Source: Microbulbifer sp. A4B17 (GTDB taxonomy: Bacteria; Pseudomonadota; Gammaproteobacteria; Pseudomonadales; Cellvibrionaceae). Taken from it: a DNA stretch of 64,000 nt. The position numbers and the translations under genes were made by a program. Under the pieces are notes generated by a model, which worked only from the letters and a program-made list of their open reading frames with translations, was not told where the DNA came from and made no database searches. The DNA is taken from contig NZ_CP029064.1 of the NCBI RefSeq assembly GCF_003076275.1, positions 496,001-560,000 on the forward strand, in the 5' to 3' direction. Every line of letters starts with the position of its first letter. Position 1 is the stretch's first letter. Shown piece by piece: positions 47,445 to 56,212 of the stretch.

Positions 47445-48665
47445 TCAGTGAGTGATGTTCAGCTCGTAGTTTACCGCTTCTGCACCGGGGTCAACCACCT
47501 CAATTGCGATATGAATGGGGCTGTCCTGGGGCATTAGTTTGCGTCCGGCCAACTCCCCCTGCAGGTACTCGTCCGGGGTAAACCGGCGACTGGCCACAGC
47601 CTTGTCCTTCAGGTCGCTGAAGTTCAGCAACAGGTTGGGGAAGGGTTGCGCGTAGGGGGCGGTATTTAGCAGCACTGCATCCACTACCAGGGCACCCTCC
47701 AGCTGCGGGTGGGTTCGCACCATCAAATTTGAGGCCTGGATCGCCCGGGTATCTTTCAGCTGGGGCAAGGTACAGCCGAATAACGGGCAGGTAACGGCAT
47801 AGACGTCGCGCCAGGGCTGCTTGCGACTTAGGCTATCGAATTGGAAATAAGCGACCTGAACAGCGATGCCGAGGATCGATAGGGGAATCAATGCGCGCCA
47901 CAGCCAGGGAGAGGCGGTGCGTTTCTTTTTCGGGACCCCCCAAGACATCTCCAGTGGCGCAGGTTGGATGGCTGAGATCAACTGCTCCCGCTGAGGTTCT
48001 TCAGTATTGGTAGATTCGCCGCCGAAGTAAGGCTCCCGGCGGGTTTCATCAGTGGGGCGAGGTGAATTTACCGGCTCGGTAGATGGTGTTGATTCGCCAC
48101 TGTCCCAGGATCGGTTCTCAACGGAGGGACCTGAAGCTTCAAATTCCGATACTTCAGGTTGGGTGCTGTACCCTTGCAAAGAGTTCGAATCAGAATCCGG
48201 AATCTCCTCCAAGTCCGGTTTGAGGATCTGATCCAGATCCTCTTCCTGTTCCAGCTCCTCCTCGGTGTGGGATGCTTCCAGCTCCTGCCACTCGTGATCC
48301 CCAAAGGCATCACCAATTAATTCCTGCGCTGCTGCACTGTATTCCTTCGGTTCCGATGTAGATTCGCTTTCAGGTGCACTCTTTCGACCGGTAGTTTGAT
48401 TTACTGCAGGTGGAGGTGGCGAAGTGGCGGGTTCGTCCTCGTCGAGCTCGATATCGTCGTGAATCAGGAAGTCATCATCTTCCAGCAATGCTTCTAAATC
48501 ATTGCGGCTTTCGCTATCACTTTCAGAGAAAACGATATTTTCATCTGCGCGAAACACCTGCAGGCAAGACCCACAGCGAACGGCGCCACGGGCAGCGCGC
48601 AGTTGCTGGTCATTAATATGAAATGATGTGCTGCAATGGGGACAGCGGGTTACCAGTTGAGACAT
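47445..48665 (-). CDS. Zinc-ribbon plus DUF3426 membrane protein
   Basis: A 406-residue protein of unknown function. The N-terminus is an MJ0042-type zinc ribbon (CPHCSTSFHI and RCGSCLQVF, two CxxC pairs at about 8-11 and 31-34). A long acidic, low-complexity linker (about 60-245) rich in Glu, Ser and Asp follows, then a single transmembrane segment (WRALIPLSILGIAVQVAYF, about 265-283) and a C-terminal DUF3426 domain outside. The gene sits between prmA and dusB as in Pseudomonas. It looks like a membrane-tethered regulator or sensor; nothing shows its partner. Confidence 0.88.
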   Translation of the reverse strand: MSQLVTRCPHCSTSFHINDQQLRAARGAVRCGSCLQVFRADENIVFSESDSESRNDLEALLEDDDFLIHDDIELDEDEPATSPPPPAVNQTTGRKSAPESESTSEPKEYSAAAQELIGDAFGDHEWQELEASHTEEELEQEEDLDQILKPDLEEIPDSDSNSLQGYSTQPEVSEFEASGPSVENRSWDSGESTPSTEPVNSPRPTDETRREPYFGGESTNTEEPQREQLISAIQPAPLEMSWGVPKKKRTASPWLWRALIPLSILGIAVQVAYFQFDSLSRKQPWRDVYAVTCPLFGCTLPQLKDTRAIQASNLMVRTHPQLEGALVVDAVLLNTAPYAQPFPNLLLNFSDLKDKAVASRRFTPDEYLQGELAGRKLMPQDSPIHIAIEVVDPGAEAVNYELNITH

Positions 48666-48740
48666 TCGACTAGAGCGCAGTTTATTTAGCAGCCAAGTTT
48701 ATCAGCCTGAAGGGGTCCCGCGTAGTGTTCGGGAGCGCAT

Positions 48741-49622
48741 TTAGCGCACCCGTTCGCCAGTCAATCTGACCCACCCCTCGTGTTCGCCATCAGAATCGAA
48801 CTCAATCCATTCGCTGTAGGCGTTTTTCACCTGCTCTGCCTGGGAGCTGAGGATGCCGGACAAGCAGATTTTCCCGCCCAATTGAGTGAGTTGTATCAGT
48901 TGCGGGGCTAGCTCTACCAGGGGACCGGCGAGAATATTGGCCAACATAACATCGACGGCTTCGCTCGGCATTTGCTCTGGCAGGTAGACCGGGAAGCGCT
49001 CCGGGTCTATGCCGTTGCGCTGGGCGTTGTCACGACTGGCGATTAATGCTTGGGGATCGATATCGGTGCCGAGAACCCGCCCCGCTCCCAGTAGCAGTGC
49101 GCTAATACCCAGAATGCCCGAGCCGCAACCGAAGTCGATAGCACTCTTACCTTCGAGGCCCTGCTGTGCCAGCCACTGCAGGCATAGGAAGGTAGTCGGG
49201 TGCGTGCCGGTGCCGAAGGCGAGGCCGGGATCGAGCAGCAGGTTGACGGCGTCCGGTTGTGGTGGCTCGCACCAGCTGGGACAGATCCACAGATTGGGAC
49301 CGCACTGGATGGGCTTATAGTGAGCCATCCACTCCCGCTCCCAGTCCTTGTCTTCAAGTTGTTCCCAGCGGGCATTGGGTAGTATTTCGCACAGGAAGGA
49401 GGCCGCTTTTGCTTCGGTAACCGAGGTGTCGACTTCCGCATCGAACAACCCGGTAACCCGTGTTTGTTCCCAAAGAGGCACCTCCCCGAGCCCAGGTTCA
49501 AGGATCGGTTGGTCGGCGTTGTCTTGCAGGGTGACAGATACGGCACCGGCAAAAAGCAGTGCGTCTTCGATTTTTTCCGCGTGATCACGATCAGTGTCCA
49601 CGCGGAGTTGTAGCCAGGGCAT
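48741..49622 (-). CDS. prmA: Ribosomal protein L11 methyltransferase
   Basis: Trimethylates lysines and the N-terminus of ribosomal protein L11, 293 residues. Motifs: PWLQLRVDTDRDHAEKIEDALL at the N-terminus, DPGLAFGTGTHPTTFLCL, the SAM-binding SAIDFGCGSGILGISALLLGA and VDVMLANILAGPLVELAPQL with the NxxxP-like substrate motif. It follows accC by about 150 bases on the same strand. Confidence 0.96.
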   Translation of the reverse strand: MPWLQLRVDTDRDHAEKIEDALLFAGAVSVTLQDNADQPILEPGLGEVPLWEQTRVTGLFDAEVDTSVTEAKAASFLCEILPNARWEQLEDKDWEREWMAHYKPIQCGPNLWICPSWCEPPQPDAVNLLLDPGLAFGTGTHPTTFLCLQWLAQQGLEGKSAIDFGCGSGILGISALLLGAGRVLGTDIDPQALIASRDNAQRNGIDPERFPVYLPEQMPSEAVDVMLANILAGPLVELAPQLIQLTQLGGKICLSGILSSQAEQVKNAYSEWIEFDSDGEHEGWVRLTGERVR

Positions 49623-49771
49623 AATTAATCCGGAATTGTTGTAGCGATGTTACGGCGTTGTTGCGGCCGGGCCGCACTCAAATAACGACGGTTGCCACGC
49701 CATCCTTGGCAACGTTCAGTGCCGTTAAGTTTGCCGCAATTCTCGCTAACTTTGCCCCGGCTGGCGAGCGC

Positions 49772-51112
49772 TTAAAGACCTAACTTCTTCTCCAGGTAGT
49801 GGATATTGACCCCACCCTTGGCGAAGTTTTCATCTCGTACCAACTCTTCCTGCAGGGGAATATTGGTTTTGATACCGTCTACCACCAGTTCCGACAGGGC
49901 CACCCGCATACGTGCTAATGCGGTTTCACGATCTTCCGCATGGGTGATCAGCTTGGCGATCATGGAATCGTAATTGGGTGGCACCGAGTACCCAGAGTAG
50001 AGGTGGGAATCCACTCGTACACCCAGGCCGCCGGGCATATGGAAGTTGTTCACCTTGCCGGGGCTGGGGAAGAAGGTCTGTGGATCTTCGGCATTGATAC
50101 GGCATTCAAAGGAGTGGCCTTTGATAACGATATCTTCCTGTTTCAGGGATAGCTTCTCACCGGCACAAACCCGAATCTGCTCTTTGATCAAGTCAACGCC
50201 GGTTACCATTTCGGTAACGGGGTGCTCCACCTGGATACGGGTGTTCATTTCGATAAAGTAGAAGCGCTCATTTTCATACAGGAATTCAAAAGTACCCGCG
50301 CCGCGATAGCCGATATCGATACAGGCTTGTACACAGGACTCATGTACCTGCCTGCGCACCTCGTCGGGAATGCCTGGAGCTGGGGCTTCTTCCAAAACTT
50401 TTTGATGGCGGCGCTGCAGGGAGCAGTCACGATCGCCCAGATGGATGGCGTTGCCCTGGCCATCGGCCATTACCTGGATCTCCACATGGCGGGGATTCTG
50501 CAGGAATTTTTCCATGTAAACAGTGCCGTCGCCGAAGGCCGCTTGGGCTTCAGACTTGGTCACGGCAATCGCGTTTACCAGCTCCTCTTCCTTTTCCACC
50601 ACGCGCATGCCGCGTCCACCGCCACCGGCGGCAGCTTTAATAATGACCGGATAACCGATGCTGCGGCCGATCTCCATGCAGCGCTCGCTGTTATCGGGCA
50701 GCGGGCCGTCGGAGCCGGGTACGGTGGGAACGCCGGCCTTTTTCATGGCAGCAATGGCAGACACCTTGTCACCCATCAAGCGGATAACATCCGGGTCTGG
50801 GCCGATAAAGGTAAAGCCGCTCTTCTGCACCTGTTCGGCGAAGTCGGCGTTTTCTGCGAGAAAGCCATAGCCCGGGTGCACAGCTACTGCGTCGGTGATC
50901 TCCATAGCGGCGATCAGGGCCGGCACGTTCAGATAGCTCTGTGGGGATGGATTGGGGCCGATACATACAGATTCGTCGGCCAGGCGTACGTGCTTGAGAT
51001 TGCGGTCTACCAGGGAGTGCACCGCCACAGTAGCGATGCCCATCTCTTTACAGGCGCGCAAAATCCGCAAGGCAATTTCGCCACGATTGGCGATAAGGAT
51101 TTTGTCGAACAT
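49772..51112 (-). CDS. accC: Acetyl-CoA carboxylase, biotin carboxylase subunit
   Basis: ATP-dependent carboxylation of the biotin on AccB, the first half of malonyl-CoA formation, 446 residues. ATP-grasp motifs: [92 protein letters not shown] and [15 protein letters not shown]. It begins 15 bases after accB. A 464-codon open frame on the opposite strand is only its mirror. Confidence 0.98.
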   Translation of the reverse strand: MFDKILIANRGEIALRILRACKEMGIATVAVHSLVDRNLKHVRLADESVCIGPNPSPQSYLNVPALIAAMEITDAVAVHPGYGFLAENADFAEQVQKSGFTFIGPDPDVIRLMGDKVSAIAAMKKAGVPTVPGSDGPLPDNSERCMEIGRSIGYPVIIKAAAGGGGRGMRVVEKEEELVNAIAVTKSEAQAAFGDGTVYMEKFLQNPRHVEIQVMADGQGNAIHLGDRDCSLQRRHQKVLEEAPAPGIPDEVRRQVHESCVQACIDIGYRGAGTFEFLYENERFYFIEMNTRIQVEHPVTEMVTGVDLIKEQIRVCAGEKLSLKQEDIVIKGHSFECRINAEDPQTFFPSPGKVNNFHMPGGLGVRVDSHLYSGYSVPPNYDSMIAKLITHAEDRETALARMRVALSELVVDGIKTNIPLQEELVRDENFAKGGVNIHYLEKKLGL

Positions 51113-51127
51113 AGTGACTTACCCCAC

Positions 51128-51595
51128 TCAGACGATGGTCACGAGGGGCTGGTCAAATTCTACCGGCTGGCCGTCTTCCAGCAGGATGGATTCGATGGTA
51201 CCGGCCTTGTCAGCTTCGATCTGGTTCATCATTTTCATGGCTTCGACGATACAGACAACGTCACCGACCTTGACCTGCTGCCCCACTTTCACAAAGGGCT
51301 CGGCGCCGGGGCTGGGGGCAGCGTAATAGGTGCCTACCATCGGGGATTTCACCGCGTGTCCGCTGATAGCCGGTTTGGACTCTTTTTCAGCTGGGGCAGC
51401 AGGAGCGCTGGGAACCGGAGCAGCGGGTGCGGCAACCGGTGCGGGAGGCGCGCTGTAAATCGGTGCAACAGGCTGGGTTGCGCCACTGACTCCGCGGCTG
51501 ATGCGCACGGACTCTTCGCCTTCTTTGATTTCCAGCTCGCCGATATCCGATTCTTCGAGCAGCTCAATCAATTTTTTAATTTTGCGGATATCCAT
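51128..51595 (-). CDS. accB: Acetyl-CoA carboxylase, biotin carboxyl carrier protein
   Basis: Carries the biotin between AccC and the transcarboxylase, 155 residues. N-terminal segment [32 protein letters not shown], an Ala/Pro-rich mobile linker at about 38-80, and the biotinyl domain with [27 protein letters not shown] and the biotin Lys in [16 protein letters not shown]. It lies between aroQ and accC. Confidence 0.97.
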   Translation of the reverse strand: MDIRKIKKLIELLEESDIGELEIKEGEESVRISRGVSGATQPVAPIYSAPPAPVAAPAAPVPSAPAAPAEKESKPAISGHAVKSPMVGTYYAAPSPGAEPFVKVGQQVKVGDVVCIVEAMKMMNQIEADKAGTIESILLEDGQPVEFDQPLVTIV

Positions 51596-51617
51596 AGTTA
51601 TTTACTCGTAGTTTGAT

Positions 51618-52073
51618 TCATTGTTGTGCAGGTGCTGCATCCAGTTGGTGGATGGCTGCCTGTAGAGCCAGGGTGTAGCTGTTGGCGCCAAAGCCACAGA
51701 TTACGCCGCAGGCCAGGTCTGAAAGATAGGAATGGTGTCGGAAGGCTTCCCTGGCGTGGGGATTGGACAGGTGAAGCTCAATAAAGGGGATGGCAACGGC
51801 TGCCAGGGCATCGCGCAAGGCGACACTGGTATGGGTGAACGCAGCGGGATTGATAACGATAAATTCGACTCCGCTGGTTGCCGCCAGATGAATTCGCTCC
51901 AGCAGGGCTGATTCGCTATTGCTCTGAAGGACTTCCAGTTCGTGTCCGGCGGCACCGCACTGGCGCTCGGCGGCTTCATTGATATCCGCCAGGGTGGTAC
52001 TCCCGTAAATATGCGGTTCACGACTGCCTAAGAGATTTAGGTTGGGGCCGTGGAGGAGAAGAAGTTTAGCCAT
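51618..52073 (-). CDS. aroQ: 3-dehydroquinate dehydratase, type II
   Basis: Shikimate pathway enzyme, 151 residues, dodecameric type II family. It reads [20 protein letters not shown] with the essential Tyr region, [40 protein letters not shown] and [19 protein letters not shown]. The ATG at 52073 gives the exact family N-terminus; the frame upstream is not used. It heads aroQ-accB-accC, an order conserved in Pseudomonas. Confidence 0.96.
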   Translation of the reverse strand: MAKLLLLHGPNLNLLGSREPHIYGSTTLADINEAAERQCGAAGHELEVLQSNSESALLERIHLAATSGVEFIVINPAAFTHTSVALRDALAAVAIPFIELHLSNPHAREAFRHHSYLSDLACGVICGFGANSYTLALQAAIHQLDAAPAQQ

Positions 52074-52134
52074 AATTCGCCCTGAAGAAAGTTGCCGAAA
52101 ACCCATATAAAGTGAGTTAAAATTGGCTATCTTG

Positions 52135-52167
52135 CGGGCAAACCCGAATTTTCGGCCTAGTTGCCCG
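52135..52167. other. Nested inverted repeat upstream of aroQ
   Basis: CGGGCAA pairs with TTGCCCG across an inner CCGA-ATTT-TCGG hairpin, about 65 bases before the aroQ start. It lies where the promoter or leader of aroQ-accB-accC should be; its role is unknown. Confidence 0.4.
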
Positions 52168-52332
52168 AACTAATTGACCGAGTCTGCCGCAAAAGTGACT
52201 CCCTGTCCATGCCAGACTCGGAGTTTATCGAAGTTAGCAGCAGTTCGGCGATATTGGGCAAAAAATTAGTTCAAAATATCCGGGCTGTGGCCTTTTTACC
52301 TTGGGTTGTTGGCTACAAAGGCGCCAAAAGCT

Positions 52333-54135
52333 TTACCGCGTGACCCCAGTGCTCAAGGGGGAGTCCACAGCGTTCTCCAATTCCTGCAGTAAATCATCCT
52401 GGGACAGTATTTGCGGCAATATTTTTGCCTCCCCTCCATCGGCGGGATAGAGAAGGTATAGAGGAACACTGGTACGACCGTATTTGGCCAATAATTCGCT
52501 GATCTTCGGGTCCTGGTTTGTCCAGTCGCCTTTTAGTGCGACCACATTGAGCCGCTCCAGCGCATCACTGATCTCGGTACTTGAAAGTACAGCTTTCTCA
52601 TTCATCAGGCAGGTTATGCACCAGGCCGCAGTCATATTGGCCAGAACTGCACGCCCTTCACTGCGTGCAGTTTCCAGTCTCTCCGCCGAATAGGGCTCCC
52701 AGTAGTTGCTACTGGTCAGCTGCTCGGCCTGGTTGACGGTTTTGAGCTGCGGAAGCAGCAAAACCGCCAGGGCCAGGGATACCAGGGCCATAGAACCCCG
52801 CAGCCAGTGCCATTGGGGGCGGGGCCAAAGCCACAGGGCAAATGCAATGGCCACTGCTCCGGCCAATACCAGGGCAACCCCATCACCTCCGGCCTGCCGG
52901 CCCAGAACCCACAGCAGCCATACCGCTGTGAGATACATGGGGAATGCCAGAAGTTGTTTCAGGCGATCCATCCAGGGGCCGGGTTTGGGCAGTTTATCCG
53001 CCAGAGCGGGAATGTAGGTCAATAACAGGAAGGGGGCTGCCATACCGGCGCCAAGGGCGGCAAAAACACTCAGTGCTATTAGCGGGGGCTGTGTAACAGC
53101 AAATCCCAATGCGGAGCCCATCAATGGCGCGGTACAGGGACTGGCTACCAGGGTTGCCAGTGCGCCGGATGCTACAGAGCCCGATAATCCTTGGCGTCTG
53201 TCCAGGTTGCCTCCAATACCCATCAGGCTGCTGCCAAGTTCGGTCATTCCGGACAGGCTCAATCCCATGATAAAGAAAAGATAGGCAAGTGCTGCAACGA
53301 GCCAGGGGGACTGAAGCTGGAAGCCCCAGCCGACCGCTTCGCCGCCTGCACGAAGAGCGAGCATCACGGCAGCGATTGCCACAAAGCTTAAAATCACACC
53401 CAAGGTATAGGCCCAGCCGTGGTGGTGCCTTTGGCTCGCATTTTGTGCGGCCTGGCTCACCGCCAGTAATTTAATCGACAGTACCGGGAAGACACAGGGC
53501 ATCAGGTTCAGGATCAGGCCACCGGCAAATGCGAGTAAAAGCGCCAGCGATAAGGTGACATTGCTACTGCCAGCAGCACCGTTAGCACCCGCCGGCGGAG
53601 TGGATGATCCTGTGATTAAGGCACTGTCCTGAGGTTCAATGTCCCGACTGGCAAAGTCCACGCTGTAATAGCGGGTCTGGGGGGGGTAGCAAAGCCCGGC
53701 ATCCGCACAGCCTTGATAGTGGAGTTCCAGTTGGGTGGAGCCACTGGTGCCCGGCATATCCAGGGCAAATTCCAGCTGGCCCCGGTAGACTTCGGTCTCC
53801 TTCTCGAAATAGTCATCCCAAATGACCTCACCAGCTGGCAGGTTTAAGGGAATTTGGGTTTTCTCGCCATTGTCGATCCTGTAAAGCGCCAGCTTTTCCC
53901 GATATAGATAGTACTCAGGGGCAATCTGAAAGAGTGCGCTGAGGCCATTGGCATCGAAGAGCAAATCCTGTTGGTAAGCTTCATCGACTGGCAGGAAAGT
54001 GTTTTCCTGGGCACTGCTCAGCGAGGCAAAAGGGTTATCAGAGTTCTGTGCTGAGGCTCCAATACTGGCCACCGCCAGCAGGAATGTCAGCAGAACGAGG
54101 AAATTTTTTCGGAAACTTTTGGTCATCACAGCCAT
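52333..54135 (-). CDS. dsbD: Thiol:disulfide interchange protein DsbD
   Basis: Carries electrons from cytoplasmic thioredoxin to periplasmic DsbC/CcmG, 600 residues. Signal peptide to about 29, N-terminal immunoglobulin-like domain with the Cys pair in GCADAGLCYPPQTR, a central eight-helix membrane domain with the Cys in LNLMPCVFPVLSIKLL and SPCTAPLMG, and a C-terminal thioredoxin-like domain with active site AAWCITCLMNEK. The ATG at 54135 or the one at 54126 could be the start; neither has a good ribosome binding site. It precedes aroQ-accBC, as in Pseudomonas (dipZ). Confidence 0.94.
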   Translation of the reverse strand: MAVMTKSFRKNFLVLLTFLLAVASIGASAQNSDNPFASLSSAQENTFLPVDEAYQQDLLFDANGLSALFQIAPEYYLYREKLALYRIDNGEKTQIPLNLPAGEVIWDDYFEKETEVYRGQLEFALDMPGTSGSTQLELHYQGCADAGLCYPPQTRYYSVDFASRDIEPQDSALITGSSTPPAGANGAAGSSNVTLSLALLLAFAGGLILNLMPCVFPVLSIKLLAVSQAAQNASQRHHHGWAYTLGVILSFVAIAAVMLALRAGGEAVGWGFQLQSPWLVAALAYLFFIMGLSLSGMTELGSSLMGIGGNLDRRQGLSGSVASGALATLVASPCTAPLMGSALGFAVTQPPLIALSVFAALGAGMAAPFLLLTYIPALADKLPKPGPWMDRLKQLLAFPMYLTAVWLLWVLGRQAGGDGVALVLAGAVAIAFALWLWPRPQWHWLRGSMALVSLALAVLLLPQLKTVNQAEQLTSSNYWEPYSAERLETARSEGRAVLANMTAAWCITCLMNEKAVLSSTEISDALERLNVVALKGDWTNQDPKISELLAKYGRTSVPLYLLYPADGGEAKILPQILSQDDLLQELENAVDSPLSTGVTR

Positions 54136-54255
54136 AGATGAAAAAATTCATTATAGTCGGGCGCATAGTTCAGACTGCTGCACCAGACGGGGGTTCAGTC
54201 GCCGCAGCAGTATAGCGACGCCAGTGGTACAAAAAAACAACAATAGGGGATTGTT

Positions 54256-54984
54256 TTGCCGTCATTTGAACGCCTTCACAGCCTTGGGGTTTTACTGATA
54301 CTGACATTTTGCCTGGGGGCCTGCTCATCCAATAAGCCGGCGCCCAAAACGGTTGTCCCTCCACCCGCCCCTAAAAAGACACCATCCCAGGACCAGATTC
54401 GACGCAACAATGTTTCGTTTTTCTTGAATCGCGCGGAACAGGCGCTGCGCAAAGGGCATCTAACCCAGCCTGCCGGCGCCAGCGCTTACGACTACTACCT
54501 GCGCGTATTGCAACTGCAACCGGATAACAGTAAGGCTGAAACCGGCATTCAAACGATCGTGGTCACTTATGTTGAACGGGCCCGGGACGCCCTGAGGCGA
54601 AGGGATTTTGGGGAGGTGAATACCTTGTTGAAGCGGGCAGAGATGTTGGCTCCGGCCAATCCGCTGGTCGCAGAAGTGCGTACACAGTTGGTTCGCGAGC
54701 GGGGCCGGGCCCAGCTCGATTTGCCACAAGGAGAGGTTATCGGTCTGCCAGCAGATGAGCTGACGGCAAGGTCTGCCGGATTGGTGGAGCAGTTACAGCG
54801 TGTAGCCGAGCGAATTCGCAGTGAGCAACTGCGCGTCATCATTGTAGCGCGCAGCGATCCAGAGGGCCGCTGGGTTTACCAGCAGTTGCGCGAGGCCGTG
54901 CCCGGGTATCGGGTGCGAGGAGATATCAAAGTCGGCAATCCGGCGCGATTGATTCTGATAAAGTCCAGCGGAGGGGCATTATGA
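54256..54984 (+). CDS. Putative lipoprotein with helical repeats
   Basis: A 242-residue protein with a lipoprotein signal (LLILTFCLGACSS; Cys near residue 23), a Pro/Lys-rich spacer, a TPR-like helical part (NRAEQALRKGHL, YDYYLRVLQLQPDNSKAETGI, ARDALRRRDFGEVNTLLKRAEMLAPANPLV) and a C-terminal alpha/beta part with VIIVARSDPEGRWVYQQLREAV that loosely recalls OmpA-like or FlgO-like domains. No family name is certain. It overlaps the next gene by four bases, so it belongs to an operon with a copper chaperone. Confidence 0.7.
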   Translation: MPSFERLHSLGVLLILTFCLGACSSNKPAPKTVVPPPAPKKTPSQDQIRRNNVSFFLNRAEQALRKGHLTQPAGASAYDYYLRVLQLQPDNSKAETGIQTIVVTYVERARDALRRRDFGEVNTLLKRAEMLAPANPLVAEVRTQLVRERGRAQLDLPQGEVIGLPADELTARSAGLVEQLQRVAERIRSEQLRVIIVARSDPEGRWVYQQLREAVPGYRVRGDIKVGNPARLILIKSSGGAL

Positions 54985-55439
54985 AAAAAGTATTGGCATT
55001 TGCCTTTTTAATCGCAGTACTCGTTCTGTCGAAAGAGGCCTATTCCATTGGGATTATGGCGGAGGGATATGCCCGGGAAACACCGCCGGGGCCCTCAATG
55101 AGCGCCGCGTTTGTATCACTGCGCAATACAGGGGATTCGAGTCAGGTACTCACCGGTGTGGAGTTGCCCGGTGCTGAAGATGCTTCGGCAGACCTGCATA
55201 CCACCGTTTCTGAGAATGGAATAAATCGAATGCGCCCGCTGGATCAGGTGACAATTGCCGCCGGGGCTAGTGTAGAAATGGCGCCGGGTGGACTGCATTT
55301 AATGATTAAAGGTCTGCGTCTGCAGGCGGGAGAGCAGTTGTCGTTGAGGCTGCTGTTTGCCGATGGCAGCAGTGTAGATATTCTGGTGCCAATTGTTCGA
55401 ATAAGAGATGAGGGTGAACATCACCATCATCACGGCTGA
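54981..55439 (+). CDS. PCu(A)C-type periplasmic copper chaperone
   Basis: A 152-residue exported protein of the DUF461/PCuAC family, which delivers Cu(I) to the CuA centre of cytochrome oxidase or buffers copper. Signal peptide to about 22. The copper motif is visible: LHTTVSENGINRMRPLD and later MAPGGLHLMIKGL, i.e. H...M...H-x-M ligands. A natural EHHHHHG tail adds a further metal-binding site. It overlaps the upstream lipoprotein gene by four bases. Confidence 0.85.
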   Translation: MKKVLAFAFLIAVLVLSKEAYSIGIMAEGYARETPPGPSMSAAFVSLRNTGDSSQVLTGVELPGAEDASADLHTTVSENGINRMRPLDQVTIAAGASVEMAPGGLHLMIKGLRLQAGEQLSLRLLFADGSSVDILVPIVRIRDEGEHHHHHG

Positions 55440-55475
55440 ATTGGCAGTTTTTATCGAAGTTAGGGGGAATTAAAT

Positions 55476-56045
55476 ATGAAAAAGTTAATGGCTTTTGCCG
55501 GAGCACTTTTGCTCAGTGCTTGCGCCCATAGTCCGCTGCAAATTTGGCTGCAGCCCCAGGTTCAAGTGGCCCATGAACCTGTAGGTGAAGGGTTTAGTAT
55601 GAGCGTGGCTGGGGTCAATGAACTGCCCAGCGGCGGCCTGGGGTCGCTAGGTGGTGTCTATGCCGATACTGCTCAGGTGAGTATTGGCAATGATGCCGGA
55701 GAGGCTATTGCAGCGGGGCTGCGCCAGGGTTTCTCAAACTGGTCGTTCCGAATTACCGATAGCGCTCCAGACGTTCAGGTGATCGCAAAACTGGTAAAAC
55801 TTACTTACAACAGTCCGAATACGGTTTATACCACTGAGATTGATACCTCTGCTGAAATTCACTTGGAAGTAAAAATCGGTCCTCGTACTTATTTCGGTAC
55901 TTACAGTGCTTCCGGCAAAGACCGCAACCTGGTTAAGCCCAGCCGTGAAGAAGTCCAGAGCCGAGTGAATGAACTGCTCAGCACAACCCTGCAGCGAGTA
56001 TTTGAAGACGAGAAATTAAAAAATTTCTTGCGCACCAATCTATGA
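55476..56045 (+). CDS. yajG: YajG family lipoprotein
   Basis: A 189-residue lipoprotein: LLLSACAHSP lipobox with Cys at 16. It matches the YajG family in its LQIWLQPQVQV strand, in the GQVSIGNDAGE-like run AQVSIGNDAGEAIAAGL, and in NTVYTTEIDTSAEIHLEVKIG with a closing YSASGKDR. Function is not known. A GGGGG ribosome binding site lies before the ATG. Third gene of the lipoprotein-copper chaperone group. Confidence 0.8.
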   Translation: MKKLMAFAGALLLSACAHSPLQIWLQPQVQVAHEPVGEGFSMSVAGVNELPSGGLGSLGGVYADTAQVSIGNDAGEAIAAGLRQGFSNWSFRITDSAPDVQVIAKLVKLTYNSPNTVYTTEIDTSAEIHLEVKIGPRTYFGTYSASGKDRNLVKPSREEVQSRVNELLSTTLQRVFEDEKLKNFLRTNL

Positions 56046-56130
56046 ATGTGCAACTTATACATTTGTAGAAAAAACTCGGCTGGGAGGCTGGATAATTGAA
56101 TAAAATCGGCGATCTTGGGCGATGATGTCG

Positions 56131-56185
56131 GTAACCCTTTTCGGTTATGTACCGCCGCAAGGTACCTCCCCGTTAAAGCAGGAGG
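56131..56185 (+). promoter_or_regulatory. Structured leader upstream of the GGDEF-EAL gene
   Basis: Three hairpins in a row: GTAACC/GGTTAT (56131-56148), GTACC/GGTAC with a GCCGCAA loop (56149-56165) and CCTCC/GGAGG with an 11-base loop (56165-56185). The last one hides a perfect GGAGG. I could not match it to a riboswitch class, including GEMM c-di-GMP types. It lies 28 bases before the annotated start of a c-di-GMP enzyme, so a regulatory role is plausible. Confidence 0.4.
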
Positions 56186-56212
56186 TTTGCGCTTTGCTCT
56201 GTTGTAATTTGA

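Noticed and set aside
50222..51616. 464-codon open frame on the plus strand
   Set aside because: It is antisense to accC and accB, whose motifs are unmistakable. Long mirror frames are common opposite strongly biased genes, and the product is not protein-like in its domains.
56131..56185. GEMM c-di-GMP riboswitch
   Set aside because: The conserved GGCAAACC and ACGCAAAGC elements were not found in the right order on the plus strand, so the class is not assigned.
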